Shown: positions 8,386-20,454, counted from the stretch's first letter. The stretch is 64,000 bases of DNA from Isoperla grammatica (GCA_945910005.1 OX246748.1:15417368-15481367), one strand, 5' to 3'. Notes: generated by a model not told the origin, from the letters alone. Program-made: numbers and translations.

Positions 8386-10084
8386 GACCTTTAAAAGGTG
8401 TTATGTAAAATGTTTAAAAGTAAACAACAAATATGTTTGGACCACGGTACCATACAAAATTACGTTTTACGTTCTCAATATTTTAAATAAGACGTTATCA
8501 TCACACCTTTTTATGCGTTGAAGCTTGAAAAATTATTATCTATGTTAGTTTACAGTAAGTTGTTCGTATACCGGTAAACATGAGCATTTTCTACAGGATC
8601 AAAGAACAAAATTGGTAAACTGTTAACTGTTAATGATATCGATTTTTCCACATTTCTTAACACAAACAATGATAATTAACGCATTTTTAAAAATAGAAAA
8701 CTTTTACACATTCACCTTTCTCGCTCCAGTTGTCATAGTATTTTGATATGTTATAATACACTTTGCGTTCATTGGGGTTTCACGTTGTCTACGATTAAAT
8801 TTCCGTTACATTGAATTTTTGCTGATCATGTCGCAAAAACAATGGCGTTAAATTTAATATTTTAGTTCTAATAGTTTACCTGTGAAGTATTATTATTTTG
8901 TTTCTTATTCCATAGCAACAGTCTAATTGTAAGTGATTTTATTCGTATAAATTCGCTCGCCATATAACACCATAATATGGGTTTAATACAATATAAACCT
9001 TCAGCTAAAATAATCTACTTGTTACGAAGTGCATGCTTACAAATTGTTTTGAAAACATCATACCCAATAAAAACGTTAACTTCAATTATCCATTTTCTCA
9101 TTCATAGCACAATGCACATTAAATAATTACCAAAACGAGGTGAAATTAACATTTTAAAGAGCCGTCGCGTACAAAATATGACGTAATAATTATTTAAAAT
9201 TCATCTCACATTACCACAAATTATTATTCAGTTTGTGAGTTAGCCATGCAAAACTGAGTTATTCAACAAAGACCGTGCATGAAAACAGTTGCTTGCGAGC
9301 ACTTCTATTCTCTCCTCGACAGGGACTCGTAAAACAAGAATAATACGAACAAATAGTCGCCGCAACTGGGGATGTCTAATTTGATAACACTTTATAATAT
9401 AAATAATTTGCATAACGTTAACTGAGACAATCGGGTTTAAGTAAATTATGGTTTCGCTTTGATATTAGTTAAGTCAATAGAGCAGAATAGCATAGCTAAG
9501 AGCGAGTTATTTACACGTCATTATAGAGTTAGAATTAAGTTGCTGTAGATGGATTCTTAGAAGATTAAAGACCAAACGTGCGAGGCCAAACGGAGAGTTG
9601 ACTAACGCATTAGGTGTAGCCGAACAACTACTTTCGTGTGTTGATGCTATACAAGAATCAGGAGCTCAGGTGATGGAGGAGGTGATGATGTGTGTGTTGA
9701 TGGTAATATAGGCTGCTCGAGGATCAGGAGTTCAGGTGGTGGAGAAGGTCATGATGTTCAATGTGGGTCTAGGATCTAGGTCGGATCGGTGGCAGACCTA
9801 GAAGTCGAGTAGGTTAAACATTATTCCACGAACATTATGGTTATAAGTTGGCGGGTGGTATTCAAATCTAGAACCATTGTTTGTGTTTAGGCGGAGGACC
9901 AGTACTTAGACAGTACGAGAAAGTGGACTGTGAGATTTCATAGGTGAGACGAGAATTGATGGACTTACCCAAGTGTTGACTTGACGGCGCGCCACTGGAT
10001 GCATAAGATGGGCGTATTTGTAAGCCCACCATAGACAGTAAAAGAAGAAAGATACTCGAGTATAGAAAGAAAGTATGAAGTATG
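8386..10084. other. Long unassigned stretch, mostly AT-rich
   Basis: From 8386 to about 9600 there is nothing recognised. From 9640 to 9790 the sequence is purine-rich, and a phrase of the type ATCAGGAG.TCAGGTG.TGGAG occurs twice, suggesting a small local duplication. No credible ORF. Confidence 0.45.
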
Positions 10085-10160
10085 AAATGCCTGGAGCGAG
10101 AGGTCGAACTCAGGACTGCAGAGATGCAAGGCGCTCGACTGACGTTGCGTGGAGGTCACA
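10085..10160 (-). mobile_element. tRNA-like segment, possible SINE head
   Basis: Read on the minus strand, ACGTCAGTCGAGCGCCTTGC followed by CCTGAGTTCGACCTC resembles the A box/D-arm and B box/T-arm of a tRNA at the normal spacing. There is no clean cloverleaf, so it is not called as a functional tRNA. The long minus frame at 10110-10463 overlaps it and lacks a recognisable domain. Confidence 0.4.
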
Positions 10161-10607
10161 GGCGACAGTTAGCAGACACAGCGAGATTGGCGGTTTAGAT
10201 ATACGGAGAAAATCTATAAAAATTGTACTTGTACTTGTAAGAAACACTGTATGATAGGCTAAAATGTCCAGGTTATTTGAGGAAGAAAACTGATGCAGGC
10301 AGGATGCGTTGCACGGAGGAATAAGGTGAAATGTCACCACGAGACGATGAGCGACACGAACCGTGCGTTGCGAGACAAAGACAGAACAATTCTGACAAAC
10401 AACGAACTCGGGACCGGCAATGCAGCCGATAAGATAAGAGAAGGGGATGGAACGGTGAAGCAAGTGACGTGATACTAGAATACACTACAAACTAAACATC
10501 GGCGCGAACAGTTTGTTTATGTTGTTCACCTTCTTAAATCCCTGCTTGAATCATAATACCTTTGTGAATTGTTCAATTTCTTAATTGTAATAACCTTTAT
10601 CATTCCC
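10161..10607. other. Unassigned, GC somewhat elevated
   Basis: Two overlapping minus-strand frames (to 10463 and 10485) show Ser/Cys/Leu-rich translations without domain features. I do not call them. Confidence 0.4.
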
Positions 10608-10730
10608 GAATGTCATCAGTCGTAAGGGGCAACAAAAGAAGCCCCTGTTCCCCCCCTCATACTGTCACACTTAAGATTCCTCCTCCCACATGGTCATACT
10701 CCCTTTCTGGACTCCCCTTAAAAACAATTG
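10608..10730 (+). mobile_element. Repeat G fragment
   Basis: AGTCGTAAGGGGCAACAAAA followed by CATACTGTCACACTTAAGAT and CTTTCTGGACTCCCCTTA matches the repeat G body in the same order as 22672-22800. Confidence 0.65.
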
Positions 10731-11920
10731 TCAACGTTTGCATCAAGGGTTTTATCAAGATTGTAAGGTAGGCCTGGCGAGTTTATCATGGGATTGAGTC
10801 TCCGTTGAGAGCCACGTACACATGTGTGCAGCTGCTTCACAGTAGGTCACATGGGATCAGCTGTAAGTATCCTACTACGTCATCAGAATATGTCCCCAAG
10901 TAGATCCCTAAAGCGCTTCAAGAACGTAATAAACTGCAATGGAATGTTTGCAATGTATACATACGGAGATGGAGTCTGGCGAGACTAACTTTAGTTTCAT
11001 TCCTTCGACTCGAGACGCGAGCGACGAAACTCGAATCAACAAAGTAGAAACGACTATAAAACAAGTAATTATGAGTAACGATGAGTAAAACATTTAGTTG
11101 TCTTGGGAGTGTTCACGCTTTGCTTGGCCGTCACTACAGCTCAACTCTCGAGTATGAAGAAGTATGAAGAAGTAAGAAGAGAAACTGACAGTAAGACACT
11201 TCTGGGCCACAGTATAGACATGTACTAAATATTGAAATCAAAACCACACATACCCAGATAGGTTGATACAGATTTGATATGATATATGATATGATATCTG
11301 ATATGTAAATCTGGACTAGGTATCAACATATTTATTAAAACTTGTCGCAGGCTTTCGCGGCCGGAGTCATAATTAAAACCTGACAGCTAAGTTTTAATTA
11401 AAATTGTTATTGTTTTATTTTTTACTATAAAGCGTTATTATTGAGTAGAATATTTGATATACCTGTTGTATTTGTTTGAATGTCGTATTTATTTACAAAA
11501 ACAAACAAATGAACGTTGTTATTTATTCTGTACGTTATTTAGTAACTTATTACTATTTTTAGGAATATAATACGCATTCAGTGTTTAAGGGCTTTGCTCG
11601 TTGTGATATTCCTAATGATTCATATATGTCATTGAATAACAACATTGCACAAATAAATAAAAATAATTAGTAGCTAACTTTAATGTGAATATGTTAATGA
11701 TTTATGAAAATATTTTATTTAAAATAAACATAATCTTGCAGCTCCACATAACCACTTAAAACCGTGTAAATAAGACTCCCAGATTGTCATGTAGCTAATT
11801 TTGTTTCAGAAATATGCTGTGTATTAAAGCCATACAGTAGCCTACTATCTTCTTTCTTACCAATGCTCCTATATAAATTTTAACTTTTAAAGTGCTTGGC
11901 CATTGCTTAACGACTCAATT
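10731..11920. other. Unassigned; holds one GGCTTTCGCGGCCGG motif
   Basis: A GATATGATATGATATCTGATATG-type simple stretch lies near 11274-11305. AGGCTTTCGCGGCCGG at 11349-11364 resembles motifs at 55995 and 63135, where the latter belongs to an inverted retroelement-like structure. The rest is AT-rich and unrecognised. Confidence 0.45.
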
Positions 11921-12002
11921 TCATCTTCATTATCACCCAGTCATCGTCTTGATTAGCCAAGTTGCAAAAATATAAGACGTTAAGCCCAAATATCAATCAA
12001 TC
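11921..12002 (+). mobile_element. Repeat G 3' tail, solo
   Basis: The order is CACCCAGTCATCGTCTTGAT, TTAGCCAAGTTGCAAAAATA, GACGTTAAGCCCAAATATCA, then AATCAATC. This is the shared tail of repeat G without its body. An AATC-type end is typical of SINE/LINE 3' termini. Confidence 0.65.
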
Positions 12003-13700
12003 TATAAAGCTTATAGATAATTTCTTGTTTATCTAAAAATATGTGCGACATTTACATTGTTCGTTTATGGTAAACAGTCTATGTAACTAATTACAATACA
12101 CATAACTACATAAACAAAATAAACCACGAGTAAAAGACACTTGGAACAACTATTACTGGCTTCATGCGATACCGCGGCAAGATTATTCGTTCCTATAGTT
12201 CGGAGGTATGTAAATTATTTTAACTTGAGTGATCGAAATACGAGGGAGATTAAGTGTAACGACCATCCCACGTTGCATATAAATACAACCATATTGACAT
12301 TACCATTCACAAGAACTATAAATATAACAAGCACCTCTTGGGTTGAGTTCCAGGTGTGTTATTTATGTAATTTTACGTTTTGCACCGGTAAATAATGAAA
12401 CGATAGCCGGTTCTGTATCGCTCTATGGCCTATGCTAATGCTACATTGGCGGTATAAAACAGCCGCGGGCACGCAAACTAGCCTCTTGTTATTCACACAC
12501 CTATATATATAATTCACTAAAATAAAATTGATAAAACAAAAATCTTTAACCCCACTAATAAAAATAAATAATTCAAAGATAAGGGTGAAAAACTCTTTCA
12601 CGCCAAATATAATATATATATATATATATATATCGTATATCGTTAAGTCGAAGCAACATGACGACTGACGAAATCCAGAAATTTTACGAACGCAAAAGCA
12701 TTTTGAGCACGTTCATGTCTAAACATACAATATGTAATTTTATAAAACCTAAGTAAGACAAATAAATAGCGCTATTTTGTGCGAGGCAAGGTAATAACAT
12801 ATTAATATAACTCTAAAAATTTCGATGCTACAATTTATCATTACCTTGGGTTGCAAAAATAAGATGGCAATAGCATTATTCTTTTCACTATTCAAAAATA
12901 ATTAGTTACGCCAAAAGTGAAACAAAATAAGGTATTCATGAAGTGTTCGTGACGCAATCTCTAGACTTTACATAAACTTAACAAACCAAAGTAAACTTCC
13001 CGTAACTTCTTTGTTTTACTTGTGCAAAATATTCCAACATTGTGGCTAAAACATCACCTATGAGTTCGTTGGTGGAGGCGCCGAGTTTATAAACCAAGAT
13101 TCCGCACGAAGTCTGTGTTGGCGCTCGGGTATCTCCGGGCTTCTTTGGGCTCCGTCATCGTCATCACCATGACCGCATTATGCATTTCTCATAAATAAAT
13201 AACCATGATAATCCATATAAGCTGCTAAACATGATTTAGAACCATCTGTGCTTGGCATGCGCATATCCAGAAGAGCAGACTGCTTGGTTGTACCCTCCGA
13301 ATATAAAATACACAATGAATAATTATGTACTGGCAGATTTTAATTCGGTTGATTAACTTGTGGGAGTTGAAAATAATTGTGGTCAATCGTCCAAGTGAGA
13401 TATTTCCATTATACATCGCAAAGCGTTTTACTTCGAAGTGGGTGGAATTCCCATTAAAAATGTTTACGTATTTAAACCCGTTTTATTATTTGTACATCTA
13501 TTACTAAATCGATAAAAATATACAATACAAACAACAATATGCAATATTCTTAAACACTACTTATGGTGTTTAACAATGGCTGCCTCGTGCTCACCCCACT
13601 CTCATTTCGCTTTGATTTTCATTAAATAAAGAACAAAACAGATTTAAATCTTTGATAGAAAATTGATTATAGTAACGAATTGTGAGCCCTATTCTGCAGA
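12003..13700. other. Unassigned AT-rich DNA with a short AT array
   Basis: An (AT)n run lies at about 12610-12633. Short frames at 12141-12395 and 12359-12601 overlap on opposite strands and have no recognisable domain. Nothing else is recognised. Confidence 0.45.
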
Positions 13701-13788
13701 GTGTGCGTGTGCGTGTGCGTGTGCGTGTGCGTGTGCGTGTGCGTGTGCGTGTGCGTGTGCGTGTGCGTGTGCGTGTGCGTGTGCGTGG
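13701..13788. repeat. GTGTGC hexanucleotide microsatellite, about 15 units
   Basis: This is a near-perfect (GTGTGC)n over 88 bp. It creates Arg-Val and Arg-Thr repeat frames on the two strands (13682-13867, 13591-13803), which are artefacts. The alternating purine-pyrimidine sequence could adopt Z-DNA. A shorter array with the same unit is at 45209-45241. Confidence 0.95.
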
Positions 13789-13859
13789 CACCAAGGAAAG
13801 CACGCAGCTAGAGCGTGAGTGGGCTTATAGAGCCGTCCGTCTCGACAGCTTAGTTAGCC

Positions 13860-14230
13860 TTGTTTGACTAGCCCAAGCGTCCTCCTCTTTACTGCCCTCT
13901 ATTTGTTAATTCGGCTCCGGCTTAGCTCATAAGCGGCTCACGGGATTGAGCACGGTCACACAAAAATCTGACATGGCGTGAAAAAACTACCCTCTAGGGT
14001 AATAAGCGGTTTTAGACGCTCTTGAGTTTTGATTGGTTCAAAGAGCCGCCGTCGTTCGATCTGTGCGCGCTAGATAGCAGCACGGGTACCGTCGAGCCCT
14101 CAAGGCGGGAGAACGCTCGACTGGAATCAACATTTTGACGACGAGAATTTCGTCGTCATTTATTTAAACAAACCAAAAAAGGCAAACTTATAAAAACGCT
14201 CATTTCAAAAGAGGCTCAGCAGCTAAAGTA
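13860..14230. other. CpG-richer unassigned segment
   Basis: GC and CpG are higher than the surroundings, and a short palindrome TGACGACGAGAATTTCGTCG occurs at about 14136. No ORF or recognised promoter elements. Confidence 0.35.
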
Positions 14231-14277
14231 GTGTAATCTAAATTGTGGCCCACCATGGTTATGGAAATAAAAGGATA

Positions 14278-14400
14278 CACAGTCAAGTGTCAAGATAAGT
14301 ACAGGATTTGTTGCTATGGAATTGTTTTATTACATGCTATTTTCCATAAGAAGAACAAACTCTATAACAACCATAGACAAATCACATAACTCGACTGTGC
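14278..14400. mobile_element. F4 foldback, copy 1
   Basis: The ends CACAGTCAAGTGTCAAG and the complement of ACATAACTCGACTGTG are inverted repeats extending inward over GGATTTGTTGCTATGG versus CCATAGACAAATCAC. A second copy of the same length and interior is at 55345-55472. No coding capacity. Confidence 0.7.
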
Positions 14401-14855
14401 ATTCCGTCCTAAGTGTTTGCATTCGAATCCACAATACAATGAAGTGCGGCTTAACAGTGGCCTAACCGTCTTCACTTATTTCATGGATATTGAAGTTTAG
14501 ACCTAGTGTAATCTCGCCATGAGCCTTGATCCTTGAACTAACCAGTTCAGTGCCGTAGATTGTGACTGCAGTGATAAACAAAGAGTAAACTATACGAACA
14601 GTTTGGCTACCTCATCCAATTAAACTCCGCCTCAGTCGATGTAATTGAGTCACTAGTTTCGCCAATCGGGCGTTAATTGGGCTTCAACTCTTGTTATTGG
14701 GATCTGCGATCTAACGTGTGGAAACTATTCTGATAGGTTTCAAGATGAAACATTTAGCGAACGCATGCTCGAAAAATAATGTCTGTACGTAGGAGAACTG
14801 TTAAACAGTGAATGTGTGGACGAAATTAATATAACATTAGTAATTATTATTCTTC
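14401..14855. other. Unassigned
   Basis: Nothing recognised. Confidence 0.4.
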
Positions 14856-15020
14856 GTATGGAACTTGCCCCGGTGACAACCTGATGAGCCTATGTATTTA
14901 AATGCGGCATTAGGACAAGTTTGAAGGAATTTTCGAGGGCCTTGTGACTAAGGATACCCTGGAAAAACATTCAGTCAGAACTTTCGGGAGCGGGTACCGA
15001 ACCGACGACATCCTTAATAA
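14856..15020 (-). mobile_element. SINE-B fragment
   Basis: GGAAAAACATTCAGTCAGAA followed by GGGTACCGAACCGACGACAT matches the region of the 33145-33612 copy where GTTCGGAATCGAACCGGAGA is the inverted B box of a tRNA head. It is truncated beyond the B box. Confidence 0.6.
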
Positions 15021-15055
15021 GAACACCATATGCTAATAATCTTTATCAGTAAACG

Positions 15056-15082
15056 GATGATGGTGATGACGATGATGATGAC

Positions 15083-15125
<43 letters not shown>

Positions 15126-15158
15126 GTGATGACGATGATGATGACGATGATGATGATA

Positions 15159-15240
<82 letters not shown>
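15056..15240. repeat. ATG trinucleotide microsatellite, interrupted
   Basis: The units are (ATG)n with scattered GTG and ACG variants in the first half (15056-15155) and a pure run after that. The Met-rich frame at 15030-15350 is an artefact. Confidence 0.95.
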
Positions 15241-15242
<2 letters not shown>

Positions 15243-15627
15243 GGAAGACGTTACTCAGCCATAATGAAAAGGCTCATGGTCAGCGATACAATCCGGTGGA
15301 GCCGGGATATCTTTATAGAACATGTGACCGGTTTTCGGCAGTACAACTGAGTATTAGTGTATTTTTAACTGATGATGATGATGGTAGTTTTTAACAATCT
15401 ATTTTTTCAAGATGGATTTTGTTTTTAACAAGCGCAGAGGTTGCGTGATTTCATTATGATGATGATGATGATGATGATGACGTCAGTATTTTATGTTATT
15501 TATTATTTTTAATTGTGTGAATACATAATTTTATGCTGCGCTTTTTATATTACGATTAGTCAACAACATTTCAGATTGTTATTGTAAACTTGTTTCTTGG
15601 CACAATGTATGCTGTTATATATAATAA
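15241..15627. other. Spacer between ATG arrays, with a minor third array
   Basis: A short (ATG)n run sits at about 15456-15480. No gene. Confidence 0.6.
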
Positions 15628-15866
<239 letters not shown>

Positions 15867-16075
15867 CACAGATATCCATAGCACTCAATGTTCGAACCGA
15901 CGTCCCTTAGTTCATACGGTTTAAAGTCTCAATATTTTACAAAATATATTGTTTTCTTTTTACTAGAAACCTAGACCATTTATTTCATCTTTATATTGTG
16001 GTCGCTCATCCGAATAAAATTTCATTCTCCGATTTCACGCGCATTTATATACATTTCAAATGGAAGCAACAATGT

Positions 16076-16280
16076 TATAAATACCCGGCCGGCGCGGTAG
16101 TCAATGGGCTGTCAAATGGCTGTTGAGACGTGTTACCCGTCCTCCTTCCCCCCCCCACCTCCACCCCCGACAGTTGGAGGAGTCCGACTACTCCATTTAC
16201 ACAGCGAAACAAACGCGCCGCGTCCTACGCGCGTTATTAATGACGTAGCGCGTCAAAACGCGCCAACATTATCCATTTCC
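16076..16280 (+). promoter_or_regulatory. Candidate core promoter in a CpG-rich patch
   Basis: TATAAATA at 16076-16083 is followed about 27 bases later by GTCAATG, a loose initiator, inside a CpG-rich stretch (CCCGGCCGGCGCGG; later AAACGCGCCGCGTCCTACGC). A short frame 16104-16340 follows (Met, then a Pro run from the C tract) with no recognisable domain. The evidence is motif-only, and TATAAATA is frequent in AT-rich DNA. Confidence 0.2.
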
Positions 16281-16969
16281 TTAAATTTCACTAGAATACA
16301 TAACGCCAACCAAAGAAAAAGCACTCGTGCAGTTATGTAAACCATTTATCGCACTCACATCGTTGATAATATGATTTTCGTTGCAGTATTTCAGCCGCCG
16401 CGCATTGGTAGCAGTGTTTTCGCTTGGAGTGAGCATTAGCCGCGCGGCCAAGTTCAACACTAAAGAACATTAGCAGAGTTTATAGGTTTTGGTTTGGTTG
16501 TAGTCGCCGTATCGACGCTGGCAGTGCCAACACTAGAAAGGGGCGTAAAACAAGTGTCCTAAAGAAAGCGAGGGGGCTACTTTATATCTGTTGTCGAGTC
16601 ACTCGCGCAGTTTCGCTGACAGATGGAGCAGTCGCGACGCAACCTTTGTACAAGTATCGCTGTGAGAAACATTTTAATCCAGATACCGTGGTCATAACTT
16701 AGAGCATAACTCTTTGCCAAGATGGAAAAGCTAGGGAGGGAAAAACTGACTTCGTAATTAAATAATAAATAACCGTGGATATGGTAAGCAGGCATGTTTG
16801 TTGGCAGGGTTGACACTACGTGGCTGCTATAGTGAAGGAGTTGTTCCTGCAAAGAGCGGGGACAACTGAAGCTAGATCAATTAACAATACTCAATAGACG
16901 TTTAGACGTCTCATTAGAAAATGATTGTTGTGATGAATTTAGTATTGGAGACTCAAACTAACACATAGA
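16281..16969. other. Unassigned
   Basis: A CpG-rich pocket continues to about 16560 (GCCGCGCGGCCAAG), then AT-rich DNA. No ORF with a recognisable domain. Confidence 0.4.
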
Positions 16970-17120
16970 TAGCGCTGCTAAGCAACACCCTTATCTGCGC
17001 CATTGATGATTTAACGATAAAGCAACAATGAACAATTGACAGATAAACTCATCCTTATAGTAGTTTATTTTCTTGCCACCAGAATGTGTCTAGTCTATTT
17101 TGAGGGGCCAATACTAACTT
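16970..17120 (+). repeat. Repeat R copy 1
   Basis: AGCGCTGCTAAGCAAC, then TTTATTTTCTTGCCACCAGA and CTAGTCTATTTTGAG, recurs in the same order at 32038-32196. The repeat is interspersed and about 150 bp long. No terminal inverted repeats or tail were resolved. Confidence 0.7.
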
Positions 17121-17204
17121 TAAATAGACCGAAATTAGTAACGCTAATAGAATAACAACAATTGTTGACTTGTTTTTAACTTGAGTCAGCTGTTTGCTCT
17201 TATC

Positions 17205-17412
17205 GAATGATGATGATACTACTTGGGTTTTACATCCCATATTTTTGCAACTTTGGTTAATCGAGACGATGAGTGGGTGAAGCATGAAGGTGATGAAAGG
17301 AGCCACATGTCAGAATCAGATCAAAGGTTGTCATAAGGGGAGTCCAGCAAGGGAGGGCAGGGCCAAGTGGGAGGAGAATTTCAAATAGGACAGTGGGGGG
17401 AAAGGGACAAGC
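17205..17412 (-). mobile_element. Repeat G copy, inverted
   Basis: The tail comes first on the plus strand (TTTGCAACTTTGGTTAATCG, GAGACGATGAGTGGGTGAAG), then the body (CATAAGGGGAGTCCAGCAAG, CAGTGGGGGGAAAGGGACA). It has the same order as 34190-34443. Confidence 0.75.
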
Positions 17413-17443
17413 TGGAGGTTGTTTGGATCACAATGGGAGCCAG

Positions 17444-17750
17444 ATTGATTGATTGATATTTGGGCTTAACGTCTCATATTTTTGCAACGTGGCTAATCGA
17501 GACAATGAGTGGGTGAAGCATAAAGATGATGGGGGGTGTTTGGAGGATAGGGGCAAGGAGGAGGGCGGGGAGGAAAGGGAGAGGAATAGGGAGTTGGTTG
17601 GTTGTGGACTGCATTTCGTTTGATTTCTCCTCCTCGACCTGTCCGGCTAGGGTGGCCCGACCAGAAGCATACGCTTCCGCCGGCATAGCTCTCGGGATCA
17701 TCAAAGCGCACAAACCTGCCCACCACGATAAGGTAGCAGTCCCTGGCAGG
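17444..17750 (-). mobile_element. Repeat G tail attached to a different GC-rich body
   Basis: On the minus strand, a GC-rich block (GTAGGTTTGTGCGCTTTGAT, GAGAGCTATGCCGGCGGAAG, CCGGACAGGTCGAGG) is followed by the same tail as repeat G and an AATCAATCAATC end at 17444-17456. The body differs from the TCTTACGAC body of the other copies, so two elements share one tail. The Gly/Arg/Pro-rich frames on both strands here (17474-17897) are not supported as genes, though the block could be a worn LINE coding or 5' region. Confidence 0.6.
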
Positions 17751-18155
17751 ACAAAGGGAGCTAGCATTTATGGCGAAGAATAACATGATAGTAGAAAAGT
17801 ATGATATGAAAAATGATAAAATATATGAGAAGAGATAAAGTATGCATGAGAGCCATCTTTGTGGACAACGGTCACTACGTAGAAGGACCCCGTTCAACCG
17901 GCCGTATCGAATGCAACGGAGTAAATCAAAAGGGATTTAATCTGCGGTTTATTGCGCATTGCACTGCATACGTAGGCTGCATTCTGCTTTATGTATTGCG
18001 CATTAAATCACATTCCTTACAATGATTGTCAGTTGTTAATAACTGCACGTAATTATATTATGAGGTCATTAACAGAAACATTGGTTGCACCAAGGCAAGA
18101 AAACAACCGTCAAAATATAGCGGGATGGGTTGTATTTTATCTTGTACATACAATT
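17751..18155. other. Unassigned
   Basis: No recognised repeat; short frames lack domains. Confidence 0.4.
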
Positions 18156-18239
18156 AATAGACGATTTTCAGAATTGATCTACATGGCCGTGATTACTTCT
18201 ATTTAAGGGTCTTAGATCAATGCTGAAAAAGCTCTATTG
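18156..18239. mobile_element. F2 foldback, 84 bp minimal copy
   Basis: AATAGACGATTTTCAG.ATTGATCTA at the left is mirrored by the complement of TAGATCAATGCTGAAAAAGC at the right, with only CATGGCCGTGATTACTTC between. It is the shortest F2 copy in the window and shows the minimal structure the family needs. Confidence 0.7.
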
Positions 18240-18249
18240 TCAAAATCTA

Positions 18250-19107
18250 GCATCAGTCGTCAGGACTACAACAGTCGCCAGGACTACAACAGTTTGTAGG
18301 ACTACAACAGTCGTCAGGACTACAACAGTCGTCATGACTACCACAGTCGTCAGGACTACAACAGTCGTCAGGACTACCACAGTCGTCAGGACTACCACAG
18401 TCGTCAGGACTAACAGTCGTCAGGACTACAACAGTTGTCAGGACTACAACAGTCGTCATGACTACCACTATCGTCAGGACTACAACAGTCGTCAGGACTA
18501 CAACAGTCGTCACGACTACAACAGTCGTCACGACTAAAACAGTCGTTAGGACTACAACAGTCGTTAGGACAACAACAGCCGTCAGGACTACAACAGCCGT
18601 CAGGACTACAACAGTCGTCAGGACTACAACAGTCGTCAGGACTACAACAGTCGTCAAGACTACAACAGTCGTCAGGACTACAACAGTCGTCAGGACTACA
18701 ACAGTCGTCAGGACTACAACAGTCGTCAGGACTACAACAGTCGTCAAGACTACAACAGCCGTCAGGACTACAACAGTCGTCAGGACTACAACAGTCGTCA
18801 GGACTACAACAGTCGTCAAGACTACAACAGTCGTCAGGACTACAACAGTCGTCAGGACTACAACAGTCGTCAGTACTATAACAGTCATCAGGACTACAAC
18901 AGTCGTCAGACTAAAACAGTCGTCAGGACTACAACAGTCATCAGGACTACAACAGTCATCAGGACTACAACAGTCATCAGGACTACAACAGCCGTCAGGA
19001 CTACAACAGCCGTCAGGACTACAACAGTCGTCGGGACTACAAAGTCGGCAGGACTACAACTGTCGTCAGGACTACAACAGTCATCAGGACTACAACAGTC
19101 GTTTGGT
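18250..19107. repeat. 18 bp minisatellite, about 47 units
   Basis: The unit is AGTCGTCAGGACTACAAC with point variants. Because 18 is divisible by three and the unit lacks stops in several frames, it opens frames of 211 and 275 codons (Val-Val-Leu-Thr-Thr type on the minus strand, Thr-Thr-Val-Val-Arg on the plus). These are not called as genes: the repeat ignores frame, contains indels that switch frame, and lacks unique flanking coding sequence. It begins immediately after the minimal F2 element. Confidence 0.95.
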
Positions 19108-19156
19108 TGAACGGGATCTTTTGATGTCATTAACAAAGAGAGCGCGATGCCAAATC

Positions 19157-19200
19157 TCCCCCCCCCTTTCACCTCGTCCCTCCCCCCCCCCCCCCCCCCA
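19157..19200. repeat. C-rich homopolymer cluster
   Basis: Two C runs (about 8 and 17) are separated by TTTCACCTCGTCCCT. Runs of this type recur across the window at 3499, 6121, 20455, 21908, 26797 and 51663. Confidence 0.9.
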
Positions 19201-19349
19201 CCATGCGTATCTTCCTTTGCCGAATAAATCACAAGCGTGTCCAGGGCCGATAGGGGAACGGACAAGAATCAATCCTCAAAGTTAAAAACTATTTCCTCGG
19301 ACAAAAGTAAATCTTTATTTGGTGACATGTTTTTTCTTTTTTTCTCTTT

Positions 19350-19515
19350 TTGTCCCGGCCGGCGGAGTGTTTGAACGAGGTGGTAACACTGACATCGATT
19401 TCGTCAGTCCTGAGATCGTCGGTCGGGTGTCGGTGCGCTGCGCTGCGCGTTGCGCGTGCGCGTCAACGGACGCGTTTCAGACGCTACGCGCAGCAAAGAG
19501 CCGGGCGGAACTAGT
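19350..19515. other. CpG-rich patch
   Basis: GCGCTGCGCTGCGCGTTGCG and CGACGCGTTTCAGACGCTACG type sequence is strongly CpG-enriched compared with the flanks. It could be a promoter-type island or a GC-rich repeat. The plus frame 19319-19591 passes through it without a domain. Confidence 0.35.
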
Positions 19516-19571
19516 AACCACTCGACTTCTACCCAACCGAGCCTTTGGCATTGTTGCAATTAACGTTTTCA

Positions 19572-19930
19572 TTAGCAACAACAAAATATAACAATGTAAC
19601 AAACGAATGATGAATCGATGGACAAACAACGTCTCAAAAAATAAAATGATCTAATTTTGGAAAACAACCCTTCGAAACAAACACAGACACATACAAAACT
19701 TTCACAATGTTGTCCAAAGTTTTACCTGGCGACTAGGTCTAATCTAGGGTAAGGTTAAAGATGACGAACATTATGTTTTTTATTTCTTCAATTTGAAAGT
19801 GTTATTTATTTTTAACAGGTGGGTTTTCTTCAAAACGTTGCGATTTTATTATTTTGACAGCTGGTTGATTGTTCATTAGTTCAATTGATTTGCTTCATTG
19901 TTGTAGTCCGGATGTGATGTCATTTGGGGG
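19572..19930. mobile_element. F3 foldback, diverged copy
   Basis: The left end TAGCAACAACAAAATATAAC is followed by GAATCGATGGACAAACAAC; the right end has TTATTATTTTGACAGCTGG and TTCATTGTTGTAGTCCGGAT. These match the F3 copies at 31100, 51243 and 55019 in the same order. Confidence 0.65.
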
Positions 19931-20454
19931 TTCCTTAATGTCAACAAATGCAATTCATTGATTTTAAAAGAACGGGGGAATGCTAGATTTTATTCTCCCT
20001 ACTGGAATCCGTGGGGCTTAACAACTAAACTATTTTAGGGTAGCGGCCAATCGAAGTCCAACAAATAAATACATTTGTGTATTTTGATTTATTTAATCTG
20101 AGTATAAAAAGGAGGGTAATCTCGAGTAGTAGTTTGCCTATTTGTTAATTTGTCTATCTCCTTGTGTCTATAACTTTTCTCACCAGGACGATGTTTATTT
20201 CCTGTGTCAAAACTGACTATATGGACGACATTAGATTATTCTTAACCTTGTTAATAGTTAATGTGTTAGCTTCAGTAAAAAAAAAACAAAAAAACAGTTG
20301 TCTAGATAAGACGTGTCTAATTATTAATTAATATGATATATTAATGTTTATATATATGTTCGTGTTTGTCGTGAATGTAAATTGGAAAGTGAGTGTCAAT
20401 CTCCGAAAAATTATCAAAGTCTCGTGTTCTACTCGCTTGTCAATAGGAGTCGGT
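19931..20454. other. Unassigned AT-rich DNA
   Basis: Nothing recognised beyond a short A run near 20281. Confidence 0.45.

Noticed and set aside
10110..10463. 117-codon minus-strand frame
   Set aside because: No domain or signal features; it overlaps a tRNA-like SINE head and two other open frames on the same strand.
18253..19285. Long frames of Val-Leu-Thr and Thr-Val-Arg repeats on opposite strands
   Set aside because: 18 bp minisatellite; both strands cannot be coding, and indels break the frame.
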